Below are positions 1 through 7,426 of a DNA stretch of 35,449 nucleotides, in pieces; position 1 is the first letter of the stretch, and every line of letters begins with the position of its first letter. Both the position numbers and the translations under genes were made by a program. The notes under the pieces are model-generated. The model did no database searches. It was not told where the DNA came from and was given only the letters and a program-made list of their open reading frames with translations. Source of the DNA: Streptomyces adelaidensis (GTDB lineage: Bacteria; Actinomycetota; Actinomycetes; Streptomycetales; Streptomycetaceae); the NCBI RefSeq assembly GCF_016598475.1, contig NZ_JAEMUX010000083.1:1-35449 (forward strand), written 5' to 3'.

Positions 1-981
1 ACGGTGATCCTGATCGACGCCCGCAACGGCGTCGTCGAGCAGACCCGTCGGCACGCCGCGATCGCCGCGCTGCTGCGCGTCCCGCATGTGGTGCTGGCCG
101 TCAACAAGATGGACCTCGTCGGCTACGAGGAGCAGGTCTTCGCGCGGATCGCCGAGGAGTTCACGGCGTATGCGCTGGAGCTGGGCGTCCCGGAGATCAC
201 CGCGATCCCGATCTCGGCGCTCGCCGGGGACAACGTGGTGGAGCCGTCCGCGAACATGGACTGGTACGGCGGCGCGACGTTCCTGGAGCACCTGGAGACG
301 GTGCCGGTCAGCCACGACCTGGCGCACTGCCACGCCCGGCTGCCCGTGCAGTACGTGATCCGTCCCCAGACCGCCGAACTCCCGGACTACCGGGGTTACG
401 CGGGCCAGATCGCGGCCGGTACGTTCCGGATCGGCGACCCGGTGACGGTGCTCCCCTCCGGCCGTGCGACCAAGGTCGTGGGCATCGACCTCCTCGGCAA
501 GCCGGTCGCCGCGGCGTGGACGCCCCAGTCGGTGACGCTCCGGCTGGAGGACGACATCGACATCTCGCGCGGCGATCTGCTCGTGCCCAGCAAGGACGCG
601 CCCGCGACCACGCAGGACATCGAGGCGACCGTCTGCCACGTGGCCGACCAGCCGCTGACGGTGGGCCACCGCGTGCTGCTCAAGCACGGCACCCGCACCG
701 TCAAGGCGATCGTCAAGGACATCCCGTCCCGGCTGACCCTCGACGACCTGTCCCTGCACCCGCATCCGGGACAGCTCGTCGCGAACGACATCGGCCGCGT
801 CAAGATCCGCACCGCGGAGGCGCTGCCGGTCGACTCGTACTCCGACTCCCGCCGCACCGGTTCGTTCATCCTGATCGACCCGGCGGACGGTACGACGCTC
901 ACCGCCGGCATGGTCGGCGAGTCGTTCGCCTCCCCGGAGCCCGTCAAGGACGAGTCCGAGGACGACGGGTGGGACTTCTGA
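1..981 (+). CDS. cysN: Sulfate adenylyltransferase subunit 1 (CysN), 5' end outside window
   Basis: This is the GTPase subunit of ATP sulfurylase, which with CysD makes adenosine 5'-phosphosulfate from sulfate and ATP in the cytoplasm. The frame is open from the first base, so only the last 326 residues are present and the P-loop lies upstream. The guanine-specificity motif NKMD is seen near residue 35, inside AVNKMDLVGY. It is followed by the EF-Tu-like beta-barrel domains (QYVIRPQTAELPDYRGYAGQI, IDISRGDLLV). The acidic tail ends in DESEDDGWDF before TGA. It is followed closely by sulfur transport genes on the same strand, as expected for a cysDN-transporter operon. The family assignment is firm; only the N-terminus is unseen. 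Confidence 0.95.
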   Translation, partial: TVILIDARNGVVEQTRRHAAIAALLRVPHVVLAVNKMDLVGYEEQVFARIAEEFTAYALELGVPEITAIPISALAGDNVVEPSANMDWYGGATFLEHLETVPVSHDLAHCHARLPVQYVIRPQTAELPDYRGYAGQIAAGTFRIGDPVTVLPSGRATKVVGIDLLGKPVAAAWTPQSVTLRLEDDIDISRGDLLVPSKDAPATTQDIEATVCHVADQPLTVGHRVLLKHGTRTVKAIVKDIPSRLTLDDLSLHPHPGQLVANDIGRVKIRTAEALPVDSYSDSRRTGSFILIDPADGTTLTAGMVGESFASPEPVKDESEDDGWDF

Positions 982-1101
982 CATGAGCTCAACGAACCCG
1001 ATGAGTTCCATGGACCTCATGGACTTCTACGCGACGTTCGCGAAGGAGGGCGGCCGGGTGGGCAGCGGCGCCCTCGGCAGCGGGCAGGGCGGAGTGGCGC
1101 G

Positions 1102-1185
1102 ATGTGTGCGATGACGTACGCGCACTGCCTGCGCGCCCCGTCCCCCCACCCGACGTCCCGGTTGCGACGAAGACCGTTTTCCTGA
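1102..1185 (+). CDS. Candidate cysteine-containing leader peptide before the sulfur ABC transporter
   Basis: A 27-codon ORF begins MCAMTYAHCLR and ends in an arginine-rich RLRRRPFS tail. GGAG at 1091-1094 sits 7 bases before the ATG, a good ribosome site. It lies in the 262-base gap between cysN and the lipoprotein gene. A second small ORF, 983-1114 (43 codons, ATG one base after the cysN stop), overlaps its start in another frame and ends in ARCVR. Cysteine codons in short ORFs upstream of sulfur genes are known in actinobacteria as translation-coupled sensors (cysteine attenuation in mycobacteria). That this ORF does the same is inference. It does not match the common Streptomyces leader pattern with RRHxDL...C that I know. 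Confidence 0.4.
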   Translation: MCAMTYAHCLRAPSPHPTSRLRRRPFS

Positions 1186-1188
1186 CTT

Positions 1189-1222
1189 CCCGGCCACGAC
1201 CGATGAGACCGTGACCGCCGGG
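1189..1222 (+). promoter_or_regulatory. Possible stem-loop between leader ORF and lipoprotein start
   Basis: CCCGGC (1189-1194) can pair with GCCGGG (1217-1222) across a 22-base loop, just after the leader ORF stop (1183-1185) and just before the lipoprotein ribosome site (AGAGGA, 1229-1234). The position would suit attenuation or translational coupling. The stem is short, and such pairings arise easily in GC-rich DNA. Confidence 0.2.
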
Positions 1223-1243
1223 CCTCCGAGAGGAACACCTCCC

Positions 1244-2359
1244 GTGCCTGCACATCGCCCCGCCGCCCCCGCCCTCCGGCGTACTCTCGCGGTCATCGCC
1301 GTGCTTCCCCTGCTCACCCTCGCCGCCTGCGGTTACGGCTCCGAGTCCACGGAAGCCGACACCGGCCAGGTCGCCGCCGGGGCCAAGAAGATCGACGGCC
1401 TCGACGAAGTCGACATCGGCTACTTCGGCAACCTCACCCACGCCACCGCGCTGGTCGGCATCCAGAAGGGCTTCTTCCAGAAGGAGCTCGGCGGCACCAA
1501 GGCGAAGTACACGACCTTCAACGCCGGTCCCTCCGAGATCGAGGCCCTCAACGGCGGCTCCATCGACATCGGCTGGATCGGTCCCTCCCCGGCGATCAAC
1601 GGCTACACCAAGGCCGACGGCGCCAACCTGCGCATCATCGGCGGTTCGGCGTCCGGCGGTGTGAAGCTCGTCGTCGACCCGGACAAGATCAAGTCCGTCA
1701 AGGACATCAAGGGCAAGAAGATCGCGACGCCGCAGCTCGGCAACACGCAGGACGTGGCGTTCCTCAACTGGATCGCCGAGCAGGGCTGGAAGGTCGACGC
1801 GAACACCGGCAAGGGTGACGTGTCCGTGGTCCGCACGGAGAACTCCGTCGCCCCGGACGCCTACAAGTCCGGTGCCATCGACGGCGCCTGGGTGCCGGAG
1901 CCGACCGCGTCGAAGCTGGTCTCCGAGGGTGCGAAGGTCCTGCTGGACGAGGCCGACCTGTGGCCGGACAAGAAGTTCGTGATCACGAACATCATCGTGC
2001 GGCAGGAGTTCCTGAAGGAGCACCCGGACGTCGTGGAGGCCGTGCTGCGCGGCTCGGTCAAGACCAACGCGTTCATCGGCTCCAGCCCGGACGAGGCGAA
2101 GGCCGCGGCGAACGCCCAGCTCAAGGCCGACTCCGGCAAGGAGCTGCCGGCGGACGTGCTCGACCCGGCGTGGACGTCCATCCAGTTCATCAACGACCCG
2201 CTGGCGTCCACCCTGAAGACCGAGGCGGACCACGCGGTGAAGGCCGGTCTGCTGGAGGACCCGAAGCTCGACGGGATCTACGACCTGTCGCTGCTCAACA
2301 AGGTCCTCAAGGCCGACGGCGAGGACGAGGTCGGCGACGCCGGTCTCGGCGTCAAGTAA
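1244..2359 (+). CDS. ssuA: ABC transporter substrate-binding lipoprotein, SsuA/TauA type
   Basis: This is the extracellular binding component of a sulfonate/sulfate-type importer, 371 residues long. The GTG at 1244 is chosen over the GTG at 1211 because GAGAGGA lies 9 bases upstream and because it gives a normal lipoprotein signal: arginines at 12-13, a hydrophobic run, then LTLAAC with the lipidated cysteine at about residue 29. The mature part has the NMT1/THI5-like fold signature of SsuA/TauA proteins (VDIGYFGNLTHATALVG, GPSEIEALNGGSIDIGWIG, DGAWVPEPTAS). It is followed 35 bases later by its ATPase gene. Its place directly after cysN could mean it delivers sulfate or a sulfonate; no sulfonate monooxygenase gene is present in the window, so the substrate is open. 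Confidence 0.85.
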   Translation: MPAHRPAAPALRRTLAVIAVLPLLTLAACGYGSESTEADTGQVAAGAKKIDGLDEVDIGYFGNLTHATALVGIQKGFFQKELGGTKAKYTTFNAGPSEIEALNGGSIDIGWIGPSPAINGYTKADGANLRIIGGSASGGVKLVVDPDKIKSVKDIKGKKIATPQLGNTQDVAFLNWIAEQGWKVDANTGKGDVSVVRTENSVAPDAYKSGAIDGAWVPEPTASKLVSEGAKVLLDEADLWPDKKFVITNIIVRQEFLKEHPDVVEAVLRGSVKTNAFIGSSPDEAKAAANAQLKADSGKELPADVLDPAWTSIQFINDPLASTLKTEADHAVKAGLLEDPKLDGIYDLSLLNKVLKADGEDEVGDAGLGVK

Positions 2360-2394
2360 CCGATCAGTCGATGAGTTCCCAGGAGGTGACGACC

Positions 2395-3186
2395 ATGGCC
2401 ACCACACTCGCCAAGGCCGCCGACGGCGCCGAGGCCGCGGCTCTGCACGCCGCCCGTATCGAGCACGTGTCGAAGTCCTTCGCCGGGCCCGCCGGGCAGC
2501 AGCTCGTCCTGGACGACATCACGCTCGATGTCGCTCCGGGCGAGTTCGTCACCCTCCTGGGTGCCTCGGGCTGCGGCAAGTCGACGCTGCTCAACCTGGT
2601 CGCCGGGCTCGACGAGCCGAGCGCGGGCAGCATCACGACCGACGGGCGTCCGGCCCTGATGTTCCAGGAGCACGCCCTGTTCCCGTGGCTGACCGCGGGC
2701 AAGAACATCGAACTGGCCCTGAAGCTCAGGGGCGTCGCCAAGAACGAGCGGCGCGAGCGGACCGAGGAGCTGCTCGGGCTGGTCCGGCTCAAGGGCGCCT
2801 ACGACAAGCGGGTGCACGAGCTGTCCGGCGGTATGCGCCAGCGCGTCGCCCTGGCCCGCGCGCTGGCCCAGGAGAGCAAGCTGCTGCTGATGGACGAGCC
2901 GTTCGCCGCGCTCGACGCCATCACGCGGGACGTGCTGCACGACGAGCTGACCCGGATCTGGAGCGAGACCCAGGTCTCGGTGCTGTTCGTGACGCACAAC
3001 GTACGCGAGGCGGTACGGCTCGCCGAGCGCGTCGTGCTGCTGTCCTCGCGCCCCGGCCGGGTGGCCCGCGAGTGGACCGTGGGCATTCCGCAGCCGCGCC
3101 GCATCGAGGACACCGCCGTGGCGGAGCTGTCCGTCGAGATCACCGAAGAACTGCGTAGGGAGATCCGCCGCCATGGCCAGCACTGA
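2395..3186 (+). CDS. ssuB: ABC transporter ATP-binding protein, SsuB type
   Basis: This is the cytoplasmic ATPase of the sulfur importer, 263 residues. All nucleotide-binding motifs are intact: Walker A GASGCGKST (56-64), Q-loop FQEHALFPW near 90-98, signature LSGGMRQR (143-150), Walker B LLLMDEP (163-169), D-loop AALD and switch histidine VTHN (about 201). The start is ATG 2395, because AGGAGG at 2381-2386 is 8 bases upstream; an in-frame ATG at 2371 lies before that site. The 3' end overlaps the permease gene by 14 bases, indicating translational coupling. SsuB/TauB/NrtD-type ATPases cannot be told apart by motif alone, so substrate rests on context. Confidence 0.9.
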   Translation: MATTLAKAADGAEAAALHAARIEHVSKSFAGPAGQQLVLDDITLDVAPGEFVTLLGASGCGKSTLLNLVAGLDEPSAGSITTDGRPALMFQEHALFPWLTAGKNIELALKLRGVAKNERRERTEELLGLVRLKGAYDKRVHELSGGMRQRVALARALAQESKLLLMDEPFAALDAITRDVLHDELTRIWSETQVSVLFVTHNVREAVRLAERVVLLSSRPGRVAREWTVGIPQPRRIEDTAVAELSVEITEELRREIRRHGQH

Positions 3187-4075
3187 GACCGAGAGCGACG
3201 CCGTTCCCGTCAAGGACACGGACGACCTCGCCGGCCTGGAGGCGGGCCTCGACGCACTGGACTCGGTGCAGACCGGGGGGCCGCCGCTGCGCCAGGTCCT
3301 CGTCCAGAAGGTACTGCCCCCGATCGTCGCGGTCGCCCTGGTGCTGGCGGTCTGGCAGCTCCTCGTCTGGGCGGGCGTCGCGCCGGCCTACAAGCTGCCC
3401 GCGCCGTCCGCGGTGTGGGGGGAGGTCCGGGAGGCCTGGCTGCAGGGCACGCTCCTCGACTCCATCTGGACCAGCGTCTCCCGCGGTCTGCTCGGCTTCC
3501 TCGCGGCCCTGGCGATCGGCACCCCGCTGGGCCTGCTGGTGGCCCGCGTCCGGATCGTCCGCGCCGCGATCGGCCCCATCCTCTCCGGTCTGCAGTCGCT
3601 GCCGTCGGTGGCGTGGGTGCCGCCCGCGGTGGTCTGGCTGGGCCTGGAGCCGTCGGTGATGTACACGGTGATCCTGCTCGGCGCGGTCCCGTCGATCGCC
3701 AACGGTCTGGTGTCCGGCATCGACCAGGTGCCGCCGCTGTTCCTGCGGGCCGGCCGCACCCTGGGCGCGACCGGGCTGAAGGGCACCTGGCACATCGTGA
3801 TGCCGGCGGCACTGCCCGGCTATGTGGCCGGTCTGAAGCAGGGCTGGGCGTTCTCGTGGCGCTCGCTGATGGCCGCCGAGATCATCGCGAAGGCACCCGA
3901 CATCGGCTCGGGCCTCGGTCAGATGCTGGAGGCGGGCCGCACCAACAGCAGCATGCCGCAGGTCTTCCTCGCCATCTTCCTCATCCTGATCGTCGGCATC
4001 GCCATCGACCTGCTGATCTTCAGCCCGCTGGAGCGGTGGGTCCTGCGCAGCCGCGGTCTGCTCGTGAGCCGCTGA
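3173..4075 (+). CDS. ssuC: ABC transporter permease, SsuC type
   Basis: This is the inner-membrane channel subunit of the same importer, 300 residues with a charged cytoplasmic N-terminal extension of about 45 residues before the first membrane segment (VLPPIVAVALVLAVWQLLVW). Further hydrophobic segments follow. The cytoplasmic EAA-like loop is visible at AGRTLGATGLKGTWHIVMPAALPGY written in two parts: AGRTLGATGLKGTW and HIVMPAALPGYVAGLKQG. The ATG lies inside the end of ssuB, and AGGGAG is just upstream. The protein ends ERWVLRSRGLLVSR. Family BPD_transp_1 is clear; substrate is inferred from its neighbours. Confidence 0.9.
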   Translation: MASTETESDAVPVKDTDDLAGLEAGLDALDSVQTGGPPLRQVLVQKVLPPIVAVALVLAVWQLLVWAGVAPAYKLPAPSAVWGEVREAWLQGTLLDSIWTSVSRGLLGFLAALAIGTPLGLLVARVRIVRAAIGPILSGLQSLPSVAWVPPAVVWLGLEPSVMYTVILLGAVPSIANGLVSGIDQVPPLFLRAGRTLGATGLKGTWHIVMPAALPGYVAGLKQGWAFSWRSLMAAEIIAKAPDIGSGLGQMLEAGRTNSSMPQVFLAIFLILIVGIAIDLLIFSPLERWVLRSRGLLVSR

Positions 4076-4091
4076 GCGCCCCCTGAAAGAA

Positions 4092-4121
4092 GCGAAGAAG
4101 CACTGAGCGAAGAAGCACTGA
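4092..4121 (+). repeat. Perfect 15-base tandem duplication between ssuC and the chelatase gene
   Basis: GCGAAGAAGCACTGA occurs at 4092-4106 and again, without change, at 4107-4121. The 72-base spacer between the two genes is purine-rich here and carries several TGA triplets. It looks like a recent slippage duplication in the operon spacer. It could alter spacing or messenger structure but has no evident coding role. Confidence 0.9.
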
Positions 4122-4147
4122 AGGAAGAGCCGAGAGAGCCGAACCCC

Positions 4148-4888
4148 ATGCGCAGCCCCGTACTTCTCGTCATCGCCCACGGCAGCCGCGACCCGCGGCA
4201 CGCCGCGACCGTGCACGCCCTGGTGCGGCGGGTGCGGGCGCTGCGCCCCGGGCTGCGCGTGGAGACCGGCTTCCTCGACTTCAACGTCCCTTCCGTCCAA
4301 GGGGTGCTGGAGTCACTGGCCGCGGAAGGTGTCGAGGACGTGGTGGCGCTCCCGCTGCTGCTGACCCGCGCCTTCCACGCCAAGGCGGACATCCCGGCGG
4401 TCCTGCGGGACGCGCCGCCGCGGCTGCGCATCCGCCGGACGGAGGTGCTCGGTCCGTCGCCGCTGCTGCTGACGGCCCTCGAACGCCGTCTGTACGAGGC
4501 GGGGTTGAGCCCCGCCGACAAGTCCTCGACCGGGGTCGTACTGGCCTCGGCGGGGTCCACCGACCCGGAGGCGATCGCGGTGATCGCCGACATCGCGCGG
4601 GAGTGGTGGCACACCGGTTGGTGCGCCGTGCGACCCGCGTTCGCCTCCGCGTCCCTCCCCCGCACGGAGGACGCCGTACGGGAGCTACGGGCACTCGGCT
4701 GCGAACGGGTGGCCGTGGCGCCGTACGTCATCGCCCCCGGCTTCCTGCCGGACCGCATCGCGCGCGGCGCGGACGAGGCGGGTGCGGACGTCCTGGCCGA
4801 GGTGCTCGGCCCCTCCCCCGAGCTGGCCGCGCTGCTGCTGCGCCGCTATGCCGCCGCCCGACGGGAAGGGCAGCTCACCGCGGCCTGA
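4148..4888 (+). CDS. Sirohydrochlorin chelatase (CbiX/SirB family)
   Basis: This enzyme inserts a divalent metal into sirohydrochlorin; next to sulfate assimilation genes it most likely inserts iron to make siroheme, the cofactor of sulfite reductase. The 246-residue protein has two CbiX-like halves. The first begins VLLVIAHGSRDPRH, with the metal-binding histidine at 11. The second begins near residue 135 at GVVLASAGSTDPEA, where the motif histidine is replaced by alanine or serine, as in two-domain members with one active half. The ATG at 4148 has a purine-rich GAGAGAG stretch upstream. It is the last gene of the plus-strand operon and faces a minus-strand gene 38 bases on. Cobalt insertion is possible but less likely here. 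Confidence 0.85.
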   Translation: MRSPVLLVIAHGSRDPRHAATVHALVRRVRALRPGLRVETGFLDFNVPSVQGVLESLAAEGVEDVVALPLLLTRAFHAKADIPAVLRDAPPRLRIRRTEVLGPSPLLLTALERRLYEAGLSPADKSSTGVVLASAGSTDPEAIAVIADIAREWWHTGWCAVRPAFASASLPRTEDAVRELRALGCERVAVAPYVIAPGFLPDRIARGADEAGADVLAEVLGPSPELAALLLRRYAAARREGQLTAA

Positions 4889-4890
4889 AC

Positions 4891-4916
4891 TCCGCGACCG
4901 TGCTTTCGGGCGCGGA
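4891..4916. terminator. Candidate bidirectional terminator between convergent genes
   Basis: TCCGCG (4891-4896) and CGCGGA (4911-4916) form an inverted repeat, with CCG/CGG pairing inside it (4898-4900 with 4907-4909). It fills the 38-base gap between the stop of the chelatase gene and the stop of the minus-strand MDMPI gene. There is no U-tract, as is usual in streptomycetes. Confidence 0.4.
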
Positions 4917-4926
4917 ACCGTGAACG

Positions 4927-5526
4927 TCACTCGGCGGCCGGCTTCGGGTCCCTGCCGCTCGCCGCCAGCGCCCGGTCGAAGACCGGGGCGTCGGCCGGTA
5001 CGGGTACCCGGGCGGCGAAGCCGTCGTACTGGCGGTAGAGGTCGCCGTGGGTTTCCACCACGGCGAGGATGAACTGGGCGGCGGGCTCCGAGACGTGGAA
5101 CTTCTGTCCCGTGGCGGTGGCCACGTCCCAGCCGTGGACGGCCGTCTCCTTGATGACCATGCCGGCGATGTCGACGGCGGGCATCACCCCGCCTCCGAGG
5201 TCGATGTCGCCCTCCCACACCGCCGGGTCGGCCCACGCCGCGACCGCGCGGTCCAGTTGGGCGGCGTACGCGTCGGCCCAGGCGGGGTCGGTGGTGAAGT
5301 CGCGCTTGGTCAGCTCGTCGGGGAGGGGCTTGCGCAGGGCGCGGTGTTCCAGGCCGTGGGAGGTGTAGAGGACCCAGTGGTTGACCAGGGCGCGGACATC
5401 CCAGTCGCCGCAGTGGGTGGGCAGGGGGAGTTGATCCGGTGTGACGGCCCGTGCGACACGGGCCGCCTCGGCGGCGCATTCGACCATGTACGGGTGGTGC
5501 GGGTGCGTGGTGTCGTGGCTCTTCAT
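4927..5526 (-). CDS. Maleylpyruvate isomerase N-terminal domain protein (TIGR03086-like)
   Basis: The 199-residue protein has the DinB/MDMPI-type helical bundle signature: CGDWDVRALVNHWVLYTSHGLEHRA near residues 38-65 (read as CGDWDVRALVNH then WVLYTSHGLEHRA), and KETAVHGWDVATATGQ near 130-145. The histidines are the expected metal ligands of the fold. In mycothiol-using actinobacteria such proteins are thought to be thiol-dependent transferases or isomerases; the actual reaction is unknown. The ATG at 5526 is chosen because it lies 25 bases after the stop of the upstream gene. Starting at 5568 would overlap that gene and add a non-conserved tail. Likely cotranscribed with the reductase gene upstream. 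Confidence 0.8.
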   Translation of the reverse strand: MKSHDTTHPHHPYMVECAAEAARVARAVTPDQLPLPTHCGDWDVRALVNHWVLYTSHGLEHRALRKPLPDELTKRDFTTDPAWADAYAAQLDRAVAAWADPAVWEGDIDLGGGVMPAVDIAGMVIKETAVHGWDVATATGQKFHVSEPAAQFILAVVETHGDLYRQYDGFAARVPVPADAPVFDRALAASGRDPKPAAE

Positions 5527-5551
5527 GCGCCCCACGCCAGGGACGGCGCGC

Positions 5552-6580
5552 TCAGGCCTCTTGAACAAACGCGACAGCGTCGTCCGCGAGCCGCGTCAGC
5601 TCCGCCACCGGCAGCGATCCCGCCGCCCGGCGCTCGCGGGCGAACGTGTTCGCGAGGCGTTGCAGCAGGTCGTTGAGGGGGGTCGGGACGCCGTGCAGGC
5701 GGCCCAGGAGGGCGATCTCGCCGTTGAGGTGGTCGGCCTCGATGGTGCCGGTGCCTCGGGTGAGGGACTGCCAGGAGGAGCCGCCGCCGCGCGGGGCGTC
5801 GGGCGGCGGGAGCAGGGTGATCTTGTCGCCGCGGGTCCGCCGCTGTTCCTCGGCGCCCGCGTAGGTGACCCCGGCGGCGTCCAGCACCCGCTCGCCCTCC
5901 GCCCGCACCCTGGCGTACAGCGCCTCGGCCGCCGCGCTGTCGACCGGGCCGCTGACCGCTTCGAGGGCGTTGGCGAGATTGCCCAGCAGTTTGGCGTACT
6001 GCCAGCGCTGGACGTCCGGTACGACGGGGGCCTCGAAGTGGGACTTCGCCAGGTCGGCGGCGATGCGGTGAGCCGTGTCGTCGGTGCCGTGGGGGTAGCG
6101 GCCGAGGTGGAGCATGCCGGTGAGCGGGGCGCCGGCAGCCGATACGACGCCGGGCTCGACGAAGGTGGAGGGCAGCCAGACGCAGACGCCGTACACCCGG
6201 TGGAAGCGGCGCAGGGCGAGGCGCTGGCTCTCGACACCGTTCTGGGCGCAGATCAGGGGGAGCCGCTCCGCGGCGGTGCCGCCGCCGGTCACCGGGGCGG
6301 GCCCCCAGGCGGTCAGGGCCGACTCCGTGTCCTGGGTCTTCACGGTGAGGAGGAGGACGTCGTCGGGGCGGAGGTCGCCGAGTGCGGCGGGGCCGTCGAC
6401 CGTGGGGAGGTGGTGGGTGTGGTCGCCGTCGGGGGTTCTCAGGCGCAGGCCGTGCTCGCGGAGGGCCGTGTACTGGGCGCCGCGTGCGACCAGGACGACC
6501 TCGTGGCCCGCGCCGGCCAGGCGGCCGCCGATCGTTCCGCCCACCGCTCCCGCGCCGATGACGATGTACCGATATCCCAT
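5552..6580 (-). CDS. 2-dehydropantoate 2-reductase family protein (ApbA/PanE)
   Basis: This is an NADPH-dependent ketopantoate reductase-like enzyme of 342 residues. The N-terminal Rossmann fold begins YIVIGAGAVGGTIGGRLAGAG, with the GAGAVG dinucleotide loop at about 9-14. The active-site lysine region of the C-terminal helical domain appears as AKLLGNLANALEAV near 200. Several PanE paralogues occur in streptomycetes, so true pantothenate synthesis is not certain. A TTTAAT box (plus-strand ATTAAA, 6587-6592) is only six bases before the ATG, and no ribosome site is visible, so the message may be leaderless. It probably leads an operon with the MDMPI gene. Confidence 0.85.
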   Translation of the reverse strand: MGYRYIVIGAGAVGGTIGGRLAGAGHEVVLVARGAQYTALREHGLRLRTPDGDHTHHLPTVDGPAALGDLRPDDVLLLTVKTQDTESALTAWGPAPVTGGGTAAERLPLICAQNGVESQRLALRRFHRVYGVCVWLPSTFVEPGVVSAAGAPLTGMLHLGRYPHGTDDTAHRIAADLAKSHFEAPVVPDVQRWQYAKLLGNLANALEAVSGPVDSAAAEALYARVRAEGERVLDAAGVTYAGAEEQRRTRGDKITLLPPPDAPRGGGSSWQSLTRGTGTIEADHLNGEIALLGRLHGVPTPLNDLLQRLANTFARERRAAGSLPVAELTRLADDAVAFVQEA

Positions 6581-6630
6581 GGGTTCATTAAACGGCTCGC
6601 CGGGCCGGCTTCTCCCACAGGGGCCGCCCC

Positions 6631-7179
6631 TTACGGGACCCGCGTCAGCTCCGCCAGCTTCACCACCGTGTTCCAGTTACGGCTGGTGGCCACGAGGCCC
6701 TTCAGGAGGCGGGGCTTCGACAGGGTCTCCGCGAGCTTGGAACGGCCCAGGCCCTCGGGGGCGTAGAGGTACAGCGCCCGGTCTCCGAGCCTGAACTCCT
6801 CGGGGAGGAAGGCCTGTTGGTCGATCGCTTCGAAGCGGGCCGCGTCCACCGGCTCCGAGAAGTACGTCACGTGCAGCTGCCTGCCCTCCAGTTCGGCCGC
6901 CGGGAAGGGACATGCCTCGCGTACGGACTCCAGGTAGGCGTGGTCGCGTACCAGGACGTCGACGGTGAAGCCGAAGTGCTTCTCGATGGCGGCGGTGATC
7001 TCGTCGGCGAGGGAGTCCTCGTCGCCGTGGTCGCTGGTGAAGACCGCGTTGCCGCTCTGGAGGTAGGTGGCCACGGCCTCGTGGCCCAGGCCGGTCAGGA
7101 GGGTGCGGAGGTCGGCCATCGGGACCTTCTTGCTGCCGCCCACATTGATCCCGCGCAGGAGCGCCGCGTACGTCGTCAT
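6631..7179 (-). CDS. DUF1697 domain protein
   Basis: A 182-residue cytoplasmic protein. The beginning TTYAALLRGINVGGSKKVPM and the following YLQSGNAVFTSD are the hallmark segments of DUF1697, a conserved family of unknown function. The ATG at 7179 starts exactly at this conserved block; the frame stays open to 7341 but the extra residues are arginine/proline-rich and unlike the family. The C-terminal KLAETLSKPRLLKGLVATSRNWNTVVKLAEL is also typical (KLAETLSKPRLLKG, TSRNWNTVVKLAEL). It lies 50 bases before the reductase gene on the same strand. Function is not known. Confidence 0.85.
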   Translation of the reverse strand: MTTYAALLRGINVGGSKKVPMADLRTLLTGLGHEAVATYLQSGNAVFTSDHGDEDSLADEITAAIEKHFGFTVDVLVRDHAYLESVREACPFPAAELEGRQLHVTYFSEPVDAARFEAIDQQAFLPEEFRLGDRALYLYAPEGLGRSKLAETLSKPRLLKGLVATSRNWNTVVKLAELTRVP

Positions 7180-7366
7180 GGGCCCACGATAGGCACGGCG
7201 AGGGCGGGCCGGGGCAGGGCGCACCCTGCGGCGCCGACCCTGGGCTTCGGCATGGGTGTAGGGGGTCGCTGTCCTCCCTGATGGGGAGAGTGCGGGGTCC
7301 GAACGGAGGACTCGCAGGCATGGGGGTTCACCGGGCAGCACGACGTATCGGCTTTATCCGGCTCAT

Positions 7367-7405
7367 ACCTTCGAAATGAAAGGTGGCGGCAGAGGTCGCT
7401 GCCGC
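7367..7405. promoter_or_regulatory. Inverted repeats in the leader of the MMPL gene
   Basis: Two adjacent inverted repeats precede the transporter start at 7427. ACCTT (7367-7371) pairs with AAGGT (7380-7384) over an AT-rich centre. GCGGCAG (7386-7392) pairs perfectly with CTGCCGC (7399-7405) around a 6-base loop. The first resembles an operator half-site pair, the second an RNA hairpin. MMPL genes are often controlled by TetR-type repressors, but no such regulator gene is adjacent, so function is inferred only. Confidence 0.35.
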
Positions 7406-7426
7406 TCACGAAGGGTCTGACCCGTC

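Noticed and set aside
986..1243. SAM or other sulfur riboswitch before the transporter
   Set aside because: No conserved riboswitch core could be recognised; only short GC stems and small ORFs are visible.
989..2407. Long minus-strand open frame opposite the lipoprotein gene
   Set aside because: It is the antisense of a clear lipoprotein gene, with composition dominated by V/D/L/R/G and no recognisable motif. Such frames are common opposite GC-rich genes.
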